From the NCBI GenBank assembly GCA_963760735.1, contig CAVXEB010000007.1, positions 682,001 through 746,000 on the forward strand: a stretch of DNA of 64,000 nt, read 5' to 3'. The stretch comes from CF-46 sp963760735 (lineage in GTDB: Bacteria; Chloroflexota; Limnocylindria; Limnocylindrales; CSP1-4). Positions 24,928 through 31,840 of this stretch are shown here, piece after piece. The notes beneath the pieces were generated by a model. It made no database searches and was not told the DNA's origin. It saw nothing but the letters and a program-made list of their open reading frames with translations. Each line of letters starts with the position of its first letter. Positions within the stretch are counted from its first letter, which is position 1. Made by a program: the position numbers and the translations under genes.

Positions 24928-25776
24928 ATGACGGATGGGCGGCCTCGGATCGATGACGAGCGCGCCGCGAGCCGGGCCCGGTTCGCCCGTCTCGTCGCGC
25001 ATCCCGAGCCCGAGATCGACCTCGCCGTCGGGGCGCTGATCGTCGCGGGGTATGCCCGGCCGGATCTCGACGAGAGGTCGGCTCTCGCGCGCCTCGACGG
25101 TCTTGCCGATCACGTCCGGCTCCGCGTCGACACCGGCGATCCTGCGGCCGTCGTCGCCGGTCGCCTCCACGACGTGCTCTATCGCGAAGCGGGCTATCGA
25201 GCGCCGACGGCAGCCGAATACGGCGAACCCGCGAACAGCCATCTCGATGTCGTGCTCGGTCGCCGGATCGGGCTGCCGATCAGCCTCGCGGTCGTCGAGC
25301 TGGAGACGGCCTGGCGGATCGGACTGGCGCTGACCGGCATCGGGCTGCCGGGTCACTTCATCGTCGGTGGCCCGGACGCGATGCTGTTCGACCCGGCCGA
25401 CGGCGGCCGATCCCTGACCCCGGACGACTGTCAGGCACTGATCCGGCGAACCGTCGGCGACGGTGTGCTGCTCCATGCCGGGATGCTCCGCCCGGTCGGC
25501 CGGCGCCAGATCCTCGCCCGGATGCTGCGCAACCTGCGGGTCGCCCACCTCGCCCGTCGCGACTGGCCGGCCGCGGTCGACGCGATCGAGCTCCTGCTCG
25601 TGCTCGAGCCGACGGATCCGGAGCATGGCCGCGATCGCGGGTTGCTCCTCGGCCGGATGGGTCGGTTCACCGAGGCCGTGACGGCCCTCCGCCGCTACCT
25701 GGACGAGCGGCCGGACGCCCACGACGTGAGCGACGTCCGGCAGGTGATCGGGATCTTCGCCGGCCGCCTCAACTAG
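24928..25776 (+). CDS. SirB1-family transglutaminase-like protein with TPR
   Basis: 282 residues of the SirB1/DUF transglutaminase-like family. Core motifs: the LHDVLYREAGYRA region, then EPANSHLDVVLGRRIGLPISLAVVE, GIGLPGHFIVGG, FDPADGGRSLTPDDCQ, and a C-terminal tetratricopeptide-like end (LARRDWPAAVDAIELLLVLEP). The family's usual catalytic Cys is replaced in this branch, so enzymatic activity is uncertain. The stop overlaps that of the convergent membrane gene by 3 nt. Confidence 0.88.
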   Translation: MTDGRPRIDDERAASRARFARLVAHPEPEIDLAVGALIVAGYARPDLDERSALARLDGLADHVRLRVDTGDPAAVVAGRLHDVLYREAGYRAPTAAEYGEPANSHLDVVLGRRIGLPISLAVVELETAWRIGLALTGIGLPGHFIVGGPDAMLFDPADGGRSLTPDDCQALIRRTVGDGVLLHAGMLRPVGRRQILARMLRNLRVAHLARRDWPAAVDAIELLLVLEPTDPEHGRDRGLLLGRMGRFTEAVTALRRYLDERPDAHDVSDVRQVIGIFAGRLN

Positions 25777-26945
25777 GCGGACGGCAGCGGCGCCTCGACG
25801 GGAGGTGCATCGGCGGGCGGTGGCGCCTCCGACGACTCGCGCGAGCGATCGATCCGGCGACGGAGACGATCCGCGGCAACGCCGGCGCCGATGAGGATCA
25901 GCCCCTCGACCAGCAGCCCGACCTCGGTCGAGTCCGTCAGGTACCGGAAGTTGAAGTCCGTCAGCGCGGTGACGAGCCCGATCGCGCCCGCGAAGATGAA
26001 GGCGGAGCTGTCGCGGCGGAACGCGCGTTCGATGAGGATCAGGCTGACGACGAGGACGGCGAGCTCACCGATCCATGGCTCCACGAGGCGGCCGTACTCG
26101 CCGTTGCCAAGGCTCGCGCTCGTGAACATCGACGTGGCGACACCGGCCACTGCCACGAGCCCCGCCCAGAACCTCGTCAGTCCGGCACGGCGCTGCGCCG
26201 GCGCTCCCTCGGTCCGTGACTCGAGCAGACCCAGCACGCCGATCCCCAGCGCGACGAGGATCCACCAGATCGCCGGCAGGATGACGAGTTGAAGGACACT
26301 GGCGGCCGGCTCGACCGTGTCGAAGCAGCAGTCCGGCGGTACCGGCTGGAGCCGGACGAGGATCGCCCAGCCCAGGCTCGTGACCCCGAACAGCAAGGCG
26401 GCCTGTGTCGTCACGGCCGGCAGCGCGATCCGGCCGATCGTCGCGACGATCAAGGCGGTCGTCGCCGCGATGACCGCGTAGGTCAGCGAGTCGACCTGGA
26501 GGAGCTGCCCGAGAAACGCTCCGGCGGGGGCGGCCGCGAAGGTCGCGACGAGGATCGCGGCGCCGCCGGCCCGCCGGCGACGGGCATCGCCATTCCGCAG
26601 CGAGATGCCGATCCCGAGCAGAACCGCCGCGCCCAGGCCGGCGCCCACCGTCAGGGTCGTGTAGTCGGTCGAGCCGTCGGCCGTCCCGGCGATCCGGCTG
26701 AGGAACGTCGACCAGGCGGCGATCAGGAAGATCGCGCCGAGGTAGCCGAACACCTCGACGATCGTCGGTGTCGGCCCGAAGAATGAGCCGGCGGCCGACG
26801 CGACGCTCGACGCGCGGGCCGGGGCCGGGGCCGACGCATCGCCCGGTGCGGCGTTCGCCTCGGCGGCCCGAAGACGGGCCGCCGTCTCCGCGTCGATGAC
26901 GCCTGCCGCCTGCCATGCGGCGATCCGTTCGAGAACCGTGTCCAT
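25773..26945 (-). CDS. DUF2157-like polytopic membrane protein
   Basis: 390 residues. A short soluble N-terminal region, VLERIAAWQAAGVIDAETAARLR, is the DUF2157 signature, followed by about ten hydrophobic segments beginning IVEVFGYLGAIFLIAAW and a Pro/Ala-rich cytosolic tail. Function unknown. ATG 26945 is chosen because GGAGGG lies four bases upstream; ATG 26996 is an alternative in-frame start without such a site. Divergent from the membrane gene at 27106. Confidence 0.85.
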   Translation of the reverse strand: MDTVLERIAAWQAAGVIDAETAARLRAAEANAAPGDASAPAPARASSVASAAGSFFGPTPTIVEVFGYLGAIFLIAAWSTFLSRIAGTADGSTDYTTLTVGAGLGAAVLLGIGISLRNGDARRRRAGGAAILVATFAAAPAGAFLGQLLQVDSLTYAVIAATTALIVATIGRIALPAVTTQAALLFGVTSLGWAILVRLQPVPPDCCFDTVEPAASVLQLVILPAIWWILVALGIGVLGLLESRTEGAPAQRRAGLTRFWAGLVAVAGVATSMFTSASLGNGEYGRLVEPWIGELAVLVVSLILIERAFRRDSSAFIFAGAIGLVTALTDFNFRYLTDSTEVGLLVEGLILIGAGVAADRLRRRIDRSRESSEAPPPADAPPVEAPLPSA

Positions 26946-27069
26946 CGCGCCCTCCGCGGACTGTGCCGTGCTCCCGCGCGAGTTGTCGGCCGTCATCGTG
27001 GAGGGGTCGCGTCGCTGGGCCGTCGCGTCGGTCGAACCAATGACGCGCGACGTGGGGCGGTGTTACGGA

Positions 27070-27098
27070 TTGACTCGCCATCCGCTCGCGCATATTGT
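27070..27098 (+). promoter_or_regulatory. Sigma-70-type promoter at the start codon of the next gene
   Basis: TTGACT (27070-27075), a 17-base spacer, then TATTGT (27093-27098). Initiation about seven bases later coincides with GTG 27106, so the mRNA would be leaderless. It is the best full promoter in the window. Confidence 0.65.
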
Positions 27099-27105
27099 GC
27101 TACTT

Positions 27106-28113
27106 GTGGATAGCACGTTATCACGGGTGGCCACGGCGCCTGCGGACGAGGACCCGTCGCTCGTCGCGGTCCTCGTCGGCGATGGCCGCCCCCTGCTCGG
27201 CGTGTTCGCGGTCGGGCTTGCCCTGGCGGGGCTGTTCGCCTGGTTCCTCTCGGCGATCGGCGAGGCCCTGCCCCACGAGCTCCGATTCCTCGGGATGACC
27301 CTCGACGAGCTCCACCGACTGGCCGGTGGTCGGGTCGCCGACTTCATGACCCACGACCGGGTGGCGTTCGGCGGGACCCTGATCGCGATGGCGGTCCTGT
27401 ATCTCTGGCTGGTCGCGGTGCCACTGGCGCGTGGCGAGCGGTGGGCGTGGTGGCTGATCACGGTCACGGGATCGATCGGCTTCGCGAGCTTCCTGGCGTA
27501 CGTCGGCTCCGGCTACCTCGACGGCTGGCACGCGACCGCGGCCCTGGCCCTCCTTGCCGCGTTCGTGCCGGGGGTCGTCGTCAGCCGGCGACACCTGGCG
27601 GCCGGCCCGGGCGACCCGGCACGCGACGCGTCCCGGGTGAGCTGGCCGTCGTGGCGGACGATCGACGGCATCGGGCGGCGTCTGGTCGCGCTGACCGGGA
27701 TCGGAATGGTCGCGGCCGGGTCGACGATCCTCGTCCTGGGCTCGATCGTCGTCTTCGTTCCGCAGGACCTGATCTACATCGGCTTCGACCGGGCGGCCCT
27801 CGATGCGCTCGACGCCCACCTCGTGCCGTTGATCGCCCACGACCGCACCGGGTTCGGGGGCGGCGTCGCGACGATCGGCCTGCTCGTGCTGGGCTGCCTT
27901 CGGTTCGGGCGGTGGTCACGCAGCCTCTGGCAGGCGATTGCGATCGCGGGGCTCGTCGGGTTCGCCGCCGCGATCGGGGTCCACGGCCTCGTGGGCTACC
28001 TCGACGCGAGCCACGTCGGCCCGGCGGTCGCGGGTGCGCTGGTCTTCCTGCTCGGGATGGTCCTCGCTCGGCCGCGCGCGACGATCAGCCCGCGGTCGAT
28101 GCCGGCAGCCTGA
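27106..28113 (+). CDS. Polytopic membrane protein with two related halves
   Basis: 335 residues, about eight hydrophobic segments. Two similar halves are visible: FLGMTLDELHRLAG..RVADFMTHDRVAFGGTLIAMAVLYLW in the first, and YIGFDRAALDALDAHLVPLIAHDRTGFGGGVATIGLLVLG in the second. The repeated HDR(V/T)(A/G)FGG motif suggests internal duplication. Function unknown. GTG 27106 is set by the promoter; GTG 27127 is the next candidate. The end overlaps the convergent XRE gene by 29 nt. Confidence 0.8.
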   Translation: MDSTLSRVATAPADEDPSLVAVLVGDGRPLLGVFAVGLALAGLFAWFLSAIGEALPHELRFLGMTLDELHRLAGGRVADFMTHDRVAFGGTLIAMAVLYLWLVAVPLARGERWAWWLITVTGSIGFASFLAYVGSGYLDGWHATAALALLAAFVPGVVVSRRHLAAGPGDPARDASRVSWPSWRTIDGIGRRLVALTGIGMVAAGSTILVLGSIVVFVPQDLIYIGFDRAALDALDAHLVPLIAHDRTGFGGGVATIGLLVLGCLRFGRWSRSLWQAIAIAGLVGFAAAIGVHGLVGYLDASHVGPAVAGALVFLLGMVLARPRATISPRSMPAA

Positions 28114-28816
28114 GCTCCCTGAGTCCGACTCTGCCCACCCAGACGAGGCCCGGCGCGGATGGCGGTGTCGTGCCAGCGGTGATCGCCTGGATCCAACGGG
28201 CAGATGACCCACCGAACCGGGCGCGGAGGATCGCAGGGTAGCGACGAACGATCTCCCGGTTGGCGGTGGTGTCGACCATCGCCCAGACGGACCTTGTCGG
28301 CGCGCCGGACCGGATGTCGGCGATCTTCCGATCCGTCGAGCGCACGGCCGCACCAAGGTCGTCGAGCCGGTTCCAGATCTCGACGAGGATCGTGGTCCGC
28401 TGTCGGTTGAGCAGGACGATGTCGATGGCGTGCCGCGGAACCGCCGGGTTGCTCGGCGCCTCGAAGCGGGTCTCCCAGCCGGCTGCGCTCGCCACGCGGA
28501 GCAGGAGCTCCTGGGCGGCGAGGTGGCCGGCATCGGCCGGCATTGGATCGACCACGTCGCGGCTGAACCCGATCGCGATGGGCCGGTTCAGCGCCATGCC
28601 GATCGCGACCCACGTGTCGATCGACGCTCGCGCGCCGTGACCGCGCTCCAGATGGCTGATCTCGGACTGGCTCAGATTCACTCGCTCGCCCAGGGCCGCC
28701 TGGGTCAGCTGCCGCCGTCGCCGGGTGATTCGCGTCTCGCGGCCGAGCGTCGCGGCGATCGCACGCGCCTCGCGCGCTCCGGCGATCTGGGCAGCTCGAC
28801 GCTTCCGGCCCGGCAT
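28085..28816 (-). CDS. XRE-family HTH protein with nuclease-like C-terminal domain
   Basis: 243 residues. The N-terminal XRE helix-turn-helix is ITRRRRQLTQAALGERVNLSQSEISHLERGHGARASIDTW in two adjoining stretches. The C-terminal domain has AQELLLRVASAAGWETRFE, RHAIDIVLLNRQRTTILVEIWN and RSVWAMVDTTANREIVRRYP, a strand-Asp-strand-Glu order like the PD-(D/E)xK nuclease fold. The expected Lys after the Glu is missing (VEIWN), so it may be catalytically dead. It could regulate, or be the specificity part of a defence system, but no partner gene adjoins. Confidence 0.8.
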   Translation of the reverse strand: MPGRKRRAAQIAGAREARAIAATLGRETRITRRRRQLTQAALGERVNLSQSEISHLERGHGARASIDTWVAIGMALNRPIAIGFSRDVVDPMPADAGHLAAQELLLRVASAAGWETRFEAPSNPAVPRHAIDIVLLNRQRTTILVEIWNRLDDLGAAVRSTDRKIADIRSGAPTRSVWAMVDTTANREIVRRYPAILRARFGGSSARWIQAITAGTTPPSAPGLVWVGRVGLRELRLPASTAG

Positions 28817-29014
28817 ATCACCGCCATCGTTGTCGACGGGGCTGCACAGCCGATTACGCCGAACGCCCTTCCGATCCCGCGGCTCGCCGTGCTCGCGAAC
28901 ACCTGAATCCACCGCGGGGCAGGGCCCGCGGGCGCTGCAATCGGAGTTCAAGCCCGCGGGATAGCGATGGCCGTGATATTCGATAGGACAACCGGGAGCC
29001 CGAACGGACGGCCC

Positions 29015-30610
29015 TTAGAGCAGCTCCCCGTGGGCCGATCCGGTCGGCTCGCCGTCGCGCGGGCGGGGCTCCTCGCCGGGAGCGTAGGCCGACGGCTCCG
29101 GCGTGGGCGTCGCGGTGGTGGCGGAGGCGTCGGCCTCGCCGCCCTCGAGCACGCGGAGCGGCCGGGCGACCTGGCCCTCGATCGCGCCGACCCCGAACGG
29201 GACCCACTTCGACGGGTCCTGGAGCCGGTGCGCCTCGGTGTTGCCGCGGGTATGGAGCTCGGAGAACCCCTTCGGCTCGATCCACATCCGCTCGCCCTCG
29301 AGCAGGCCGAGGACCCCGGACTGGCCGGGCTCGGAACGCTGCGACTGGCAGAAGCGGCACGACGCCTCGTCGTGGCGGGTGTAGGTCGGCGGCTCCTCGT
29401 AGGTCGTGATGTAGCCCTCGTAGTTCCGCAGCACGACCTTGTGATCCGAGTAGCTGATCAGGTAGTTCGGCATCACCGGGATCTTGCCGCCGCCGCCCGG
29501 CGCGTCGATCACGTACGTCGGCACCGCGTAGCCGGAGGTGTGGCCGCGAAGCCCCTCCATGATCTCGAGGCCCTTGCCGACCGGCGTCCGGAAGTGCCCC
29601 GAGCCCTCGACCAGGTCGCACTGGTAGAGGTAGTACGGCCGGATCCGGTTCTCGACGAGCTTGTGGACCAGCGCCCGCTGGATGTGGACGCAATCGTTGA
29701 CGCCCGCGAGCAGGACGGACTGGTTGCCCACCGGCAGCCCGGCCTTCGTCAGCTTGTCGACGGCCCGCGACACCTCGGGCGTGATCTCGTTCGGATGGTT
29801 GAAATGGAGGTTGATCCAGAGCGGGTGGTACTGCTCCAGCATCGCGCACAGCTCGTCGTCGATCCGCTGCGGCAGGAAGACCGGCACGCGCGAGCCGATC
29901 CGGATGATCTCGATGTGGGGGATCTCGCGGATCCCGCGGAGGATCTTCTCGAAGAGCTTCGGCGCGAGCGTCAGGCCGTCGCCGCCGCTGATGAGGACGT
30001 CGCGGACCTGCGGGGTGCGGCGGAGGTACTCCAGCTGGGCCTCGTGGTCGCGCGAGTTGAAGTTCTGGGTCGGGTCGCCGACGATCCGCGACCGGGTGCA
30101 GTACCGGCAGTAGCTGGCGCACTGGGTCGTGACGAGCATCAGCACCCGATCGGGGTAGCGATGCACGAGGCCGGGCACCGGGGAGTGGCGATCCTCGGCG
30201 AGGGAGTCCTCCATCATCGCGGTGAACGCCTGCTGCTCACGTCCGAGCGGGATCACCTGGCGGCGGATCGGGTCGTCCGGGTCGTCGGGGTCGATGAGCG
30301 AGATGAAATACGGCGTGATGTCGACCCGGAACTTGTCCGGGGCGCTCAGCCCGTCCCGCTCCTCGTCGGTCAGGTTCAGGACCTGCTCGATCTCCTCGAG
30401 ATCGTTGACCCGGTGGCTGAGCTGCCAGCGCCAGTCGTTCCACTGCTCGTCCGGGACGTCCTCCCAGATCGGGGCGCGGCGGCTGACGGCCGGTCGACCG
30501 TCCGGCCCGAGGACCTTCGCTGGGTCCCGCGGGTTGACAAACGGTGCCTCGGCTGCGGCTCGTGCCGCGTCCTGGTGCGCGACCGCGGTCTTGATCTCGT
30601 GGACGTCCAA
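29015..30610 (-). CDS. kamA: KamA-family radical SAM aminomutase (lysine 2,3-aminomutase type)
   Basis: 531 residues. Radical SAM, PLP-dependent 2,3-aminomutase; lysine is the usual substrate, giving beta-lysine. Seen: the cluster motif CASYCRYC (Cys164, 168, 171) followed by TRSRIVGDP, GGDGLTL, the NQSVLLAGVNDC loop, YYLYQCDLVEGSGHFRTPVG with the substrate-binding Asp, and IDAPGGGGKIPVMPNY with PLP lysine 376. Zinc-type cysteines occur at NDC and CRFC. The C-terminal 60 residues are a Pro/Glu/Ala tail beyond the family core. It starts with TTG 30610, preceded by GGAGG eleven bases upstream. Glutamate 2,3-aminomutase is possible; lysine is favoured. Confidence 0.9.
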   Translation of the reverse strand: MDVHEIKTAVAHQDAARAAAEAPFVNPRDPAKVLGPDGRPAVSRRAPIWEDVPDEQWNDWRWQLSHRVNDLEEIEQVLNLTDEERDGLSAPDKFRVDITPYFISLIDPDDPDDPIRRQVIPLGREQQAFTAMMEDSLAEDRHSPVPGLVHRYPDRVLMLVTTQCASYCRYCTRSRIVGDPTQNFNSRDHEAQLEYLRRTPQVRDVLISGGDGLTLAPKLFEKILRGIREIPHIEIIRIGSRVPVFLPQRIDDELCAMLEQYHPLWINLHFNHPNEITPEVSRAVDKLTKAGLPVGNQSVLLAGVNDCVHIQRALVHKLVENRIRPYYLYQCDLVEGSGHFRTPVGKGLEIMEGLRGHTSGYAVPTYVIDAPGGGGKIPVMPNYLISYSDHKVVLRNYEGYITTYEEPPTYTRHDEASCRFCQSQRSEPGQSGVLGLLEGERMWIEPKGFSELHTRGNTEAHRLQDPSKWVPFGVGAIEGQVARPLRVLEGGEADASATTATPTPEPSAYAPGEEPRPRDGEPTGSAHGELL

Positions 30611-30855
30611 CGCGGGCGAGCCTCCTGGCGACGGGGTCGACGGCAGCGGTGCCGCGACTGCGAACGCATAAAGTCTATGCAGTCTGCAAGTTCCGGGGAT
30701 GATAGCGCGGCCCGGATCGGCGGGTCCAGCCGACGGAGGTCCTGGCCCGTCAATGCCTCAGCGGAGGAAGGCCTTGCCGCGCAGGCCGCGAGCGCCCGGT
30801 CAAGCTCCGGTGCGATGCGCCATTGCGCGCGGCGTCGTCGTCCGGGACGCTCCGG

Positions 30856-31176
30856 CTACTCCCCGATCACCGACCAGAGAAAGCCCATCATGATGAAGAA
30901 CCCGACGAACAGGGCGATCAGGCCGAGACCGCCGTAGGGTGAGTTCGCGCCCTCGTGGGGAACGAGCTGGAGGCCGATCCCGAACGCGACCGCCCAGGCG
31001 ACAAACAGGAAGCCGAACACGTACTTCGTCGTCGGTCGGGTCATCGCCCGGCTGAGGCCGGACGGGCCCTCGGCGGTCATCGCCGAGCGGAGCAGGATCA
31101 GCAGCATCACGGCCGTGATCAGCGTGGCCGCACCGAACTCGACCGGTCGCGAGAAGAAGATCGTGAACAGCTGCAC
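30856..31176 (-). CDS. Small membrane protein, 106 aa
   Basis: Three transmembrane segments: residues about 12-30 (EFGAATLITAVMLLILL), 52-70 (VFGFLFVAWAVAFGIGL) and 82-103 (GGLGLIALFVGFFIMMGFLW). GTG start with AGGA upstream; TAGCAT (complement of 31213-31218) is a reasonable -10. No function recognised. It stands alone between the aminomutase and GAF genes on the same strand. Confidence 0.75.
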   Translation of the reverse strand: MQLFTIFFSRPVEFGAATLITAVMLLILLRSAMTAEGPSGLSRAMTRPTTKYVFGFLFVAWAVAFGIGLQLVPHEGANSPYGGLGLIALFVGFFIMMGFLWSVIGE

Positions 31177-31280
31177 CGGAGTCCTCGCTCTGGCTGGCGA
31201 ACCTGCATGCCGATGCTAGCAGAGGGCAGTCGCGACGACCGGCACGACGTGCGCCGGCGACCGCCGCGATGGGGCGTCGA

Positions 31281-31658
31281 TCAGCGAATGGACGACCCCG
31301 GAAACGTGCCAAGCCACGCGTCGGCGACCGCCGTGAGCTGGTCATAGTCGCGGATCGAAAAGGCGCCGATCCACGGCGCCTCGACGTTGATCACCGCCAC
31401 GACGGCGCCGGGCCGGCCCACCGGGACGGTCATCGACGACCGGCTGCGTCCGCCCGGAAAGTCGCGATAGTCCGGGTCAAGCGTCACGTCGATGCTGAGT
31501 GCCGCGGTGCCGGTCCGGTAGACGCGTCCGCAGACCGAGCCCACGAGCGGGACGGTCCATTCGCCGACGACCACCTGGCCGGTGTCCTCGCCGGCCCCCC
31601 AGAACTGGGCCACCAGCCGCAGGCCGTCGGACCTGCGGTCGGGGACGAACACGGACAC
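31281..31658 (-). CDS. GAF-domain protein, start uncertain
   Basis: Ends with a GAF-like domain: LVAQFWGAGEDTGQVVVGEW, then GSVCGRVYRTGTAALSIDV, SSMTVPVGRPGAVVAVINVEAP and a final helix. From the first usual start (GTG 31658) the protein has 125 residues and lacks the first GAF helix. The same frame stays open and coding-like upstream (WPAISGWASRLADEVARDQI), but has no ATG, GTG or TTG back to the in-frame stop at 31851-31853. A GGGAGG site (31795-31800) sits seven bases before an ATC codon at 31787, so a non-standard start, or another indel, is possible. Divergent from the MMPL fusion gene. Confidence 0.6.
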   Translation of the reverse strand: MSVFVPDRRSDGLRLVAQFWGAGEDTGQVVVGEWTVPLVGSVCGRVYRTGTAALSIDVTLDPDYRDFPGGRSRSSMTVPVGRPGAVVAVINVEAPWIGAFSIRDYDQLTAVADAWLGTFPGSSIR

Positions 31659-31832
31659 ATGCTGGGTGATCTGGTCGCGGGCGACCTCGTCGGCGAGACG
31701 AGACGCCCAGCCCGAGATCGCCGGCCAGTCCGGCTCCGCGATCGCGTGGTCGTCGCCGGGGCGTCGGGCTGCCCGCGTGGCGTCGATCGTCGTGCCTCCC
31801 TCGGCCCTGTCAACTCCGCCTTCTCCGGTCGG

Positions 31833-31840
31833 TGTATAGC
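31833..31840. promoter_or_regulatory. Overlapping divergent -10 elements
   Basis: GTATAGC and its complement GCTATAC provide TATAGC (31835-31840) for the MMPL fusion gene and TATACA (complement of 31833-31838) for the GAF gene, so both promoters share the same bases. Confidence 0.4.

Noticed and set aside
28925..28960. Two CCCGCGGG boxes as a terminator after the aminomutase gene
   Set aside because: Each box is a self-palindrome, the loop would be 20 bases and no U tract follows; chance in such GC-rich DNA is likely.
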